Assembly: GCA_947625695.1 (NCBI GenBank)
Contig: CANQPO010000019.1
Coordinates: 1 to 33,350 of the forward strand
DNA length: 33,350 nucleotides
DNA from: an uncultured Clostridia bacterium
GTDB lineage: Bacteria; Bacillota; Clostridia; Christensenellales; Borkfalkiaceae
Direction: 5' to 3'
Part shown: positions 1 to 5,467 of the stretch, piece after piece
Numbering within the stretch: position 1 is the first letter of the stretch
Layout of the letters: each line of letters opens with the position of its first letter
The notes under the pieces: generated by a model
The model's database searches: none
What the model saw: the letters and a program-made list of their open reading frames with translations, nothing else
What the model was told of the DNA's origin: nothing
Program-made: the position numbers and the translations under genes

Positions 1-24
1 CTGGTTGATTGATAGTCCAATAGC

Positions 25-66
25 AAGGAACTTCCCGAGGGGCAACCCTCGGGAAGTTCCTTATTT
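25..66 (+). terminator. Rho-independent terminator, copy 1
   Basis: A perfect 17-bp stem (25-41 with 46-62, arms starting AAGGAACTTCCC and CCCTCGGGAAG) closes on a GCAA tetraloop of the stable GNRA type, and is followed by TTATTTT. It presumably ends a gene upstream of the window. Confidence 0.85.
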
Positions 67-181
67 TCGCCCCCTCCCGGGAGGGGGGTAGGGGGGTGGT
101 GTCCTTGCCCCCTCCAAGGAGGGGGGTAGGGGGGTGGTAAACACAACTAACTACAATCTGGTTGATTGATAGTCCAATAGC

Positions 182-223
182 AAGGAACTTCCCGAGGGGC
201 AACCCTCGGGAAGTTCCTTATTT
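182..223 (+). terminator. Rho-independent terminator, copy 2
   Basis: This is an exact second copy of the 17-bp GCAA-loop hairpin seen at 25-62, again followed by TTATTTT. It arose with the surrounding 157-bp duplication, so transcripts from upstream meet two terminators in series. Confidence 0.8.
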
Positions 224-297
224 TCGCCCCCTCCAAGGAGGGGGGTAGGGGGGTGGTGTCCTTGCCCCCTCCCAGGAGGGTTCGTTGGGCTCCCCGT

Positions 298-541
298 CGT
301 TCTAAATTACGTCACCCTGAGCGTAGTCGAAGGGTGACCGCATTATAATAAGGACATGTTTCGACTACGCTCAACATGACGTGATTTAAGAATGGCCCAC
401 CCCCTTAGTCCCCCTCCAATGGAGGGGGTTATAAAGCGGTGCCCCCTTTCGGCACTGCGTGCCACTTTCCCCCGCTGCGCGGGGGACAGCTTTTTCGCCC
501 TCCCCCGCGCATCCGCGCGGGGGAGGGGTAGGGGAGGGGGC
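298..541. repeat. Composite palindromic repeat, copy 1 (upstream of obgE)
   Basis: About 240 bp that recur, diverged by small changes, at 1938-2180 on the other side of obgE. In order it contains a CACCCTGAG...AAGGGTG hairpin module, an ACATGTTTCGAC...CAACATGACGTGATT module (355-388), a CCCACCCCCTTAGT / CCCCCTCC-GGAGGGGG module (396-430), a TCCCCCGC-GCGGGGGA hairpin, and a 13-bp hairpin at 498-527 that runs into a G-tract cluster. An open frame across it (392-673) does not resemble a protein and also exists in the other copy. No gene is seen between 1 and 603. Confidence 0.85.
519..540 (+). other. Potential G-quadruplex sequence upstream of obgE
   Basis: Four G-tracts of 5, 4, 4 and 5 bases are separated by loops A, TA and A, about 30 bp upstream of the obgE -35 box. 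The 5' part can also form a 13-bp hairpin with the C-rich strand segment at 498-510, so two alternative structures are possible. Formation is an inference from sequence. Confidence 0.5.
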
Positions 542-568
542 AGCTCTTTGGGTTCGGGGTGTTTTTAC

Positions 569-597
569 TTGCTAATTTTTGCAAAGTTTGCTATACT
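569..597 (+). promoter_or_regulatory. Sigma-A type promoter of obgE
   Basis: A TTGCTA -35 box (569-574) and a TATACT -10 box (592-597) are separated by exactly 17 bp. The predicted start of transcription, about seven bases after the -10 box, falls on or next to the obgE ATG at 604, so the transcript would have little or no leader. Confidence 0.65.
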
Positions 598-603
598 GTT
601 GGC

Positions 604-1881
604 ATGGACAATAAACCATTCATCGATAAAGTCAAAATTACCGTCAAGGCGGGCGACGGCGGCGACGGAATGAATTCCTTCAAGGCCTATAAGGGCAAGC
701 CCGCGTGCGGCCCCGACGGCGGCGACGGCGGCGACGGCGGCTCCGTCTACCTCGTTGCCGACCGCAATACGACCGACCTCCTCGCCTTCCGCTTCACCTC
801 CAAATTCTTTGCAGGAAACGGTGAACGCGGCGGCTCCAACCAATGCACCGGTAAGCGCGGCGAGGACGTCTTTATCAAAGTCCCCTGCGGCACCCTCGTG
901 CGCGACTTTGAAACGGGCAAAATCGTCTGCGACGCCTTCGAGGACGGCGAAAAGATCCTCCTCCTCGCGGGCGGAAGAGGGGGCAAGGGGAACGTTCGCT
1001 TTACCACCGCGCGCCGCCATGCGCCCGATTTTGCGCAGAAGGGGGTCGCCACCAAGCCGCACGTCCTCATCCTCGAAATGAAGGTCATCGCCGACGTGGG
1101 GCTCGTGGGTTTCCCCAACGTGGGCAAGAGCACGCTTCTCTCCAAAATTTCCGCCGCAAAACCCAAGATTGCCGACTACCACTTCACCACTCTTTCCCCC
1201 AATTTAGGCGTGGTGAGGTACTACGACGAGAGCTTTGTCGCCGCCGACATCCCCGGGCTCATCGAGGGCGCGAGCGAGGGGGCGGGGCTCGGGCACGACT
1301 TTTTGCGGCACATCGAACGCACCCGCATGATCGTGCACGTGATAGATGTCGCGGGCGTGGAGGGGAGAGACCCACTTGACGATTTTGCCGTCATCAACGA
1401 TGAGCTTAACGCCTATTCCGAAAAACTTGCCGCGCTTCCCATGATCGTTGCCGCAAACAAGTGCGATTGCTTCGGCGCGGAGGAGAATTTGAAGGCATTC
1501 CGCAAAAAGTATGGGAAGAAGTACCGTATTTTCCCCATTACCGCCTTAACGGGGGAGGGGACGGAGGAGCTTGTGCGCGCCTGCTGCGAGCTCTTGGCGA
1601 CCTTGCCGCCGCAGGAACGCATCCCCGCCGACGAGGACTTTGCGCTCGAGACGGACGAGGGGCTCACGTGCGAAATTTTTGTGGACGACGGCGCGTTTGT
1701 GCTGACGGGCGGGCTCATCGAGATGCTCTGCCGCAACGTCGTGATGAACAACCCCGACTCGATGATGTACTTCCAGCGCGTGCTCAAGTTGCGCGGCGTG
1801 TTTAAACAGCTCGCCGACATGGGCTGCAAAGAGGGGGATACCGTCGTCGTCGGCGAAACCGAATTCGAGTTTGTGCCGTGA
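604..1881 (+). CDS. obgE: GTPase Obg (ribosome assembly)
   Basis: Obg/CgtA is an essential P-loop GTPase that binds the large ribosomal subunit and couples its assembly to the nucleotide and stress state. The 425-aa product has the glycine-rich Obg fold (about residues 2-158, with repeated GGDGGDGG), the G domain with G1 GFPNVGKS at 169-176, G3 DIPG at 215-218 and G4 NKCD at 285-288, and a C-terminal OCT domain (about 345-425). The ATG at 604 is chosen because family members begin close to FIDKVKI. An in-frame GTG at 559 would add 15 residues but overlaps the promoter. No Shine-Dalgarno sequence precedes 604. The length is normal. The next gene is yhbY, a pairing common in Clostridia. Confidence 0.96.
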   Translation: MDNKPFIDKVKITVKAGDGGDGMNSFKAYKGKPACGPDGGDGGDGGSVYLVADRNTTDLLAFRFTSKFFAGNGERGGSNQCTGKRGEDVFIKVPCGTLVRDFETGKIVCDAFEDGEKILLLAGGRGGKGNVRFTTARRHAPDFAQKGVATKPHVLILEMKVIADVGLVGFPNVGKSTLLSKISAAKPKIADYHFTTLSPNLGVVRYYDESFVAADIPGLIEGASEGAGLGHDFLRHIERTRMIVHVIDVAGVEGRDPLDDFAVINDELNAYSEKLAALPMIVAANKCDCFGAEENLKAFRKKYGKKYRIFPITALTGEGTEELVRACCELLATLPPQERIPADEDFALETDEGLTCEIFVDDGAFVLTGGLIEMLCRNVVMNNPDSMMYFQRVLKLRGVFKQLADMGCKEGDTVVVGETEFEFVP

Positions 1882-1894
1882 GAGGGCGTTCTTG

Positions 1895-1937
1895 CCCTCC
1901 CCCGCGCGAATGCGTGGGGGAGGGGTAGGGGAGGGGG
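1895..1937 (+). repeat. GC-rich hairpin with G-tract cluster after obgE
   Basis: A CCCTCCCCCGCGC / GCGTGGGGGAGGG hairpin (1895-1907 with 1912-1924, one G-T pair) overlaps four G-tracts at 1916-1937 of 5, 4, 4 and 5 bases. It lies 14 bp after the obgE stop codon and may act as a 3' end stabiliser or pause site. There is no T-tract, so a classical terminator is not supported. Confidence 0.6.
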
Positions 1938-2180
1938 CGTTCTAATTACGTCACCCTGAGCTTGTCGAAGGGTGTCCGCATTATAAAAAGGACATGTTTC
2001 GACTTCGGCTTGCGCCTTCGCTCAACATGACGTGATTTAAGAATGGCCCACCCCCTTAGTCCCCCTCCAATGGAGGGGGTTATAAAGCGGTGCCCCCTTT
2101 TGGCACTGCGCGCCACTTTCCCCCGCTTCGCGGGGGACAGCGTTCTTGCCCTCCCCCGTGCATCCGCGCGGGGGAGGGGT
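1938..2180. repeat. Composite palindromic repeat, copy 2 (between obgE and yhbY)
   Basis: This is the second copy of the composite unit at 298-541, with the same order of modules. Differences include a changed CACCCTGAG module, a longer loop in the ATGTTTCGAC module, and a shortened G-tract run at its 3' end (GGGGG, GGGG, then TATGGG). It separates obgE from yhbY, genes that are usually adjacent. Confidence 0.85.
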
Positions 2181-2210
2181 ATGGGACGTATTTTACAAGG
2201 AGAAAATGTT

Positions 2211-2504
2211 ATGTTTACATCCAAACAAAGAGCGCACCTAAAATCGCTCGCAAGCACCTTAAAACCCATCGCGCAGGTCGGCAAAGAGGGGCTCTCCGAT
2301 CACCTTCTGAATGGCATTTCAGACGCTTTAGAGGCCCACGAGCTCATCAAGGTCAACCTCCTCCCCGCCGCAGGCGAGGATAAGGACAATCTCGCCGCAA
2401 ATATCGCCGATTTGCTCGGCGCGGAAGTCGTTGCCGTCATCGGCAGAAAAGCCATCTTTTACAGACGTTCCGGCCGTGAAAACTTTGAACATATCGAGTT
2501 TTAG
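2211..2504 (+). CDS. yhbY: YhbY/CRS1-type RNA-binding protein
   Basis: A 97-aa protein of the CRM (CRS1-YhbY) family, a small RNA-binding fold that associates with pre-50S ribosomal particles. It begins LTSKQR-like (here FTSKQRAHLKSLA), has the family's IAQVGKEGL segment (residues about 19-27), the ELIKVNLL strand, the AEVVAVIGRKAIFYR strand near the C-terminus, and a normal length. The start at 2211 is supported by AAGGAG at 2197-2202, eight bases upstream. A longer frame from 2043 runs through the repeat element and is rejected as the real N-terminus. It lies downstream of obgE, which fits a shared role in large-subunit assembly. Confidence 0.93.
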   Translation: MFTSKQRAHLKSLASTLKPIAQVGKEGLSDHLLNGISDALEAHELIKVNLLPAAGEDKDNLAANIADLLGAEVVAVIGRKAIFYRRSGRENFEHIEF

Positions 2505-2634
2505 GTTCACGCGTTTCTTTTCTCCCCCCCCTTGCCCACCCCTTGAGGGGTGGGTGTCTCCAAAGGAGACGGAAGGGGTGTCAGTCGAAAATAAACGCCG
2601 TGAGGAAGGGGGGGGAGCGGTTTAACTTAGTTGG
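2505..2634. repeat. C/G-rich hairpin module after yhbY
   Basis: Two short hairpins follow yhbY directly: CCCACCCC-TTGA-GGGGTGGG (2535-2554) and GTCTCC-AAA-GGAGAC (2556-2570). They belong to the same C-run/G-run repeat style as the other intergenic islands. They could slow transcription after yhbY but lack a T-tract. Confidence 0.5.
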
Positions 2635-2735
2635 CCCTCGCGGTCGTTTCATCGGACACTAAGCCGCAGGTATGCGGCAAATTGGGTGCGCTTATGGAAA
2701 AGCGTGGTTTTCCAACGCGCAGTAATTGAGGAACA
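2635..2735 (+). other. Possible small structured RNA or unclassified intergenic element
   Basis: A stretch unlike the surrounding C/G-run repeats. It can form a perfect hairpin GCCGCA-GGTA-TGCGGC (2663-2678) and a longer interrupted hairpin in which TGCGC (2687-2691) pairs with GCGCA and TGGAAAA (2695-2701) pairs with TTTTCCA. There is no T-tract directly after it and I do not recognise a known RNA family. The strand is assumed. Confidence 0.25.
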
Positions 2736-2738
2736 TGC

Positions 2739-2772
2739 CCCACCCCCTTAGTCCCCCTCCGTGGGAGGGGGT
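2739..2772. repeat. CCCACCCCCTTAGT / CCCCCTCC hairpin module
   Basis: The module CCCACCCCCTTAGT followed by a CCCCCTCC-GTG-GGAGGGGG hairpin. The same module is found at 396-430, 2047-2080, 23345-23379 and 23633-23667, with small changes. Confidence 0.8.
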
Positions 2773-2793
2773 TTCACCTTACTATGCTTGATA

Positions 2794-2991
2794 TGTCATT
2801 TCGACCGAAGCGAGCAACGCGAGCGGAGTGGAGAAATCTCGCCTTATAAGGGCTCCCGAAAAAGATTGCAAAGCAAGATTTTTTGGGAAGAGGAGCCACC
2901 GCACGCAAATAGAGCTTTTCGTAAAGAAAAGCGTGAAAAGCGTGCGTGCAGCAACGAGCGGTAGAGATTTCTCGACAAGCTCGAAATGACA
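2794..2991. mobile_element. MITE-like inverted-repeat element, ~198 bp
   Basis: The ends are perfect inverted repeats (TGTCATTTCGA at 2794-2804, TCGAAATGACA at 2981-2991). A second inverted pair lies inside (GAGAAATCTC at 2831-2840, GAGATTTCTC at 2964-2973). It encodes no transposase. The left-end module recurs almost unchanged at 23399-23445. Mobility is inferred only from this structure and the recurrence. Confidence 0.5.
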
Positions 2992-3086
2992 TTGAGGACG
3001 CCCCCCCACCACCTGCTAACGCGGGAGCCTCCCCCTTGAAGGGGTAGGCCTTTTCTCCCGAATAAAAATTTTTTTGCCGCAAGGGC

Positions 3087-3115
3087 TTGTATTTCCTGCC
3101 AAGATGTGGTAAAAT
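3087..3115 (+). promoter_or_regulatory. Promoter of the NifU-like/GGGtGRT operon
   Basis: TTGTAT (3087-3092) and TAAAAT (3110-3115) with a 17-bp spacer, about 50 bp upstream of the NifU-like gene. The boxes match sigma-A only moderately, but spacing and position are right. Confidence 0.55.
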
Positions 3116-3164
3116 GTCTTTGAAATCAAGTCCCCGTGGGGATAATTTATGGAGGAAAATCACA

Positions 3165-3866
3165 ATGCAATATTCTCGTGAAGTGGAAGAGATGTGCTGT
3201 GTTGCGAAGGGACCCAAACACGATCCCGCTCCCATTCCCGAAGAAGGAAAGTGGATCGCGGCGAAGCAGATCACCGACATCAGCGGCTTCACGCACGGCA
3301 TCGGCTGGTGCGCGCCGCAACAGGGCGCTTGCAAACTCACCCTCAACGTGAAGCAGGGCGTGATCCAGGAGGCCCTCATCGAGACGATCGGTTGCTCGGG
3401 CATGACCCATTCCGCGGCTATGGCGGCGGAGATCCTGCCCCATAAGACCATTCTCGAAGCGCTCAACACCGACCTCGTGTGCGACGCGATCAACACCGCC
3501 ATGCGCGAACTCTTCCTGCAGATCGTCTACGGCAGAACGCAGTCCGCATTCTCGGACGACGGGCTCGTCGTCGGCGCAGGGCTCGAGGACCTCGGCAAGG
3601 GGCTCCGCTCGCAGGTCGGCACCATGTACGGCACCGCCGCAAAGGGCGTCCGCTACCTTGAAATGGCGGAGGGCTATGTCACCCGCCTTGCGCTCGACGC
3701 GGACAACCAGGTCATCGGCTATGAATTCGTCTCCCTGGGCAAAATGACCGACTTCATCAAGAAGGGCTCCGAACCCAACGAAGCATGGAAGAAGGCGATG
3801 GGGCACTACGGCAGATTCGAGAAAGAACAGGGCGCGGTGAAGTACATCGACCCTCGTAAGGAATAA
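3165..3866 (+). CDS. NifU/IscU-like iron-sulfur scaffold homologue
   Basis: A 233-aa protein whose first half aligns by eye with the IscU/NifU N-terminal scaffold fold, which assembles [2Fe-2S]/[4Fe-4S] clusters. The matching parts are GAC (Cys56), a strand pair, then ETIGC (Cys77) followed by SGMTHSAAM, the place of the usual GCxxxxAS motif. The glycine-aspartate that normally follows the first Cys is absent (CKL here) and the third ligand Cys is not obvious. The C-terminal half is unlike IscU. It could therefore be a divergent scaffold or a partner of the next gene rather than a general assembly factor. The ATG at 3165 is chosen for GGAGG at 3151-3155. An upstream extension to 3087 would run through the promoter. 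The next gene starts 11 bases after its stop. Confidence 0.85.
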   Translation: MQYSREVEEMCCVAKGPKHDPAPIPEEGKWIAAKQITDISGFTHGIGWCAPQQGACKLTLNVKQGVIQEALIETIGCSGMTHSAAMAAEILPHKTILEALNTDLVCDAINTAMRELFLQIVYGRTQSAFSDDGLVVGAGLEDLGKGLRSQVGTMYGTAAKGVRYLEMAEGYVTRLALDADNQVIGYEFVSLGKMTDFIKKGSEPNEAWKKAMGHYGRFEKEQGAVKYIDPRKE

Positions 3867-3877
3867 GGAGGTGTATC

Positions 3878-4879
3878 ATGGCTCTGTTTGAAGGTTATGA
3901 AAGAAGAATCGAAAAAATCAATGCCGTTTTGAAGGAATACGGCATTTCCTCCGTGGAAGAGTGCAAGGAGATTTGCCTCTCCAAGGGAGTGGACTGCGAC
4001 AAGCTTGTGCGCGGCACCCAACCCATCTGCTTTGAAAACGCTGTTTGGGCTTACACCGTCGGCGCGGCGATCGCCATCAAGAAAGGCTGCACAAAGGCTG
4101 CCGACGCGGCTGCCGCCATCGGCATCGGCCTGCAATCCTTCTGTATCCCCGGCTCCGTTGCCGAGAACAGAAAGGTCGGTCTCGGGCACGGCAACCTCGG
4201 CAAGATGCTCCTCTCCGAGGAAACGGACTGCTTCTGCTTCCTCGCGGGACACGAGTCCTTTGCGGCGGCAGAGGGGGCGATCTCCATTGCGATGAACGCG
4301 AACAAGGTGCGTAAAAACCCGCTCCGCGTCATTCTGAACGGCCTCGGCAAGGACGCCGCGTTCATTATCTCCCGTATCAACGGCTTCACCTATTGCGAGA
4401 CGGTGTTCGATCCCTACACCGAGACGGTCACCGTCACCAAGGAAGTCCCTTATTCGGACGGTCCCCGCGCGAAGGTCAAGTGCTATGGCGCGGACAACGT
4501 TCCCGAGGGCGTCGCCATCATGAAGCTTGAGAAGGTGGGCGTTTCCATCACGGGCAACTCCACCAACCCCACGCGCTTCCAGCACCCCGTTGCGGGCACC
4601 TATAAGAAGTGGTGCACCGAGAACGGCGTGAATTACTTCTCGGTCGCCTCGGGCGGCGGCACGGGCAGGACCCTTCACCCCGACAACATGGCGGCGGGTC
4701 CTTCCTCCTACGGCATGACGGATACGATGGGCAGAATGCACTCCGACGCGCAGTTCGCGGGCTCCTCCTCCGTGCCCGCGCACGTCGAGATGATGGGCCT
4801 CATCGGCATGGGCAACAACCCCATGGTCGGCGCAACGGTCGCGGTTGCGGTCGCCGTCCAGGAGGGAATGAACAAATAA
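3878..4879 (+). CDS. GGGtGRT-family protein, function unknown
   Basis: A 333-aa protein carrying the name-giving motif GGGTGRT at residues 259-265, inside a conserved C-terminal part with HPDNMAAGPSSYG and TMGRMHSDAQFAGSS. This matches the GGGtGRT protein family, whose biochemical role is not established as far as I know and which is commonly encoded next to a NifU-like protein, as here. It has no signal peptide and no clear membrane segment, so it is probably cytoplasmic. Several Cys are present (for example CKEICLSKGVDC near the N-terminus) that could hold metal or a cluster, but this is inference. It has an excellent ribosome binding site (AAGGAGG at 3865-3871) overlapping the upstream stop, so the two genes are cotranscribed. 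A terminator follows. Confidence 0.92.
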   Translation: MALFEGYERRIEKINAVLKEYGISSVEECKEICLSKGVDCDKLVRGTQPICFENAVWAYTVGAAIAIKKGCTKAADAAAAIGIGLQSFCIPGSVAENRKVGLGHGNLGKMLLSEETDCFCFLAGHESFAAAEGAISIAMNANKVRKNPLRVILNGLGKDAAFIISRINGFTYCETVFDPYTETVTVTKEVPYSDGPRAKVKCYGADNVPEGVAIMKLEKVGVSITGNSTNPTRFQHPVAGTYKKWCTENGVNYFSVASGGGTGRTLHPDNMAAGPSSYGMTDTMGRMHSDAQFAGSSSVPAHVEMMGLIGMGNNPMVGATVAVAVAVQEGMNK

Positions 4880-4904
4880 AAAATTGCCTGAATGAACAAA
4901 TTTT

Positions 4905-4940
4905 TTTAGGGTCTCCGCAGGCGCGGAGACCCTAAATTTT
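4905..4940 (+). terminator. Strong, probably bidirectional terminator
   Basis: AGGGTCTCCGC (4908-4918), loop AGGC, GCGGAGACCCT (4923-4933): an 11-bp perfect stem extended by TTT/AAA and flanked by T-runs on both strands. It ends the NifU-like/GGGtGRT operon. Confidence 0.9.
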
Positions 4941-5387
4941 TTGGTGCGGGTGGATATTTTTTCCGATTTTTCCGAAATTGCCCGCTTGATTTCTCCGCTC
5001 CGTTGGGGTGGTAATTTTTCTCTCTACCATATGTTGTGATGCAAACGCGTGCAAAAAATTTCACGAATTTTTCATTTTATCTTGCTGAAGTTTTCCGAAA
5101 AAATTTTTCCGCCTCCGCCCAAAAAAGGTTTTTTTGTTTGCGGCTTGCATAAATTGTTTGAAACTTTCTTTTTTTTCGCGCGTTTGGAAACGGCGTCTTT
5201 TTTTCGCAAAAATTATTGAGAGAAATATTTCATTTTTTTGGAAATTATACGAATAATCACAAAAAATATAAGAAATACTTATATCCCCTATAATGAATAA
5301 ACGTGAATATTATCACGTTTTTTTCACGGTTTTTGCATAATCTCTATCTATAAGGAAAAGGCATGTATTTTTGCCCCGTAGAAATGC
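4941..5387. other. AT-rich non-coding gap upstream of the protease operon
   Basis: About 450 bp with long T- and A-runs, strikingly AT-rich against the GC-rich genes on each side. No convincing gene on either strand; a small minus-strand frame at 5313-5525 has no support. It contains a terminator-like hairpin (5299-5320) and several TATAAT-like strings. A regulatory role for the long operon downstream is likely but no specific operator is recognised. Confidence 0.6.
5299..5325 (+). terminator. Small terminator-like hairpin in the protease upstream region
   Basis: AAACGTGA (5299-5306), loop ATATTA, TCACGTTT (5313-5320), followed by more T. The stem is only 8 bp and half AT, so it is weak. It lies about 60 bp before the operon promoter and may isolate that promoter or end a short upstream transcript. 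Confidence 0.45.
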
Positions 5388-5416
5388 TTGCAAAAAAATT
5401 TCCCATCGGTTATAAT
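5388..5416 (+). promoter_or_regulatory. Sigma-A promoter of the protease-transporter operon
   Basis: TTGCAA (5388-5393), 17-bp spacer, perfect TATAAT (5411-5416). Transcription should start near 5423, giving a ~45-nt leader with GGAGG at 5452-5456, eleven bases before the ATG at 5468. Confidence 0.8.
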
Positions 5417-5467
5417 AGAACAGCATAATGTTCGCAATCAGATAATTACGCGGAGGTAAATAAAAGC

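Larger units (their letters stand above)
1..280. repeat. Tandem direct repeat, two ~123-bp copies with 157-bp period
   Basis: Positions 1-123 recur at 158-280 with only a few mismatches (for example 77-78 and 116). Each copy holds a strong terminator hairpin followed by a C-rich/G-rich module (CCCCCTCC then GGAGGGGGG, then TAGGGGGGTGGT). The 34-bp spacer at 124-157 contains an unrelated AACTAACTACAAT-type stretch. The first copy may extend upstream of the window. No open frame in it looks like a gene. Confidence 0.85.

Noticed and set aside
1..280. CRISPR-like direct repeats
   Set aside because: Only two copies of a ~123-bp unit with internal terminators and no short regular repeat-spacer pattern; no cas genes are nearby.
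392..673. Open frame over the composite repeat upstream of obgE
   Set aside because: The same frame is present in the second repeat copy, runs through palindromic repeats and the obgE promoter, and has no ribosome binding site.
2043..2210. N-terminal extension of yhbY by 56 codons
   Set aside because: It would be encoded by the repeat element; the conserved protein begins at 2211 with AAGGAG in place.
2635..2735. tRNA gene in the yhbY-nifU gap
   Set aside because: No cloverleaf, no T-loop GTTCGA-type sequence and no CCA end could be found.
2761..3502. Small frames on both strands over the MITE-like element and NifU upstream region
   Set aside because: They consist of repeat sequence and have no initiation signals.
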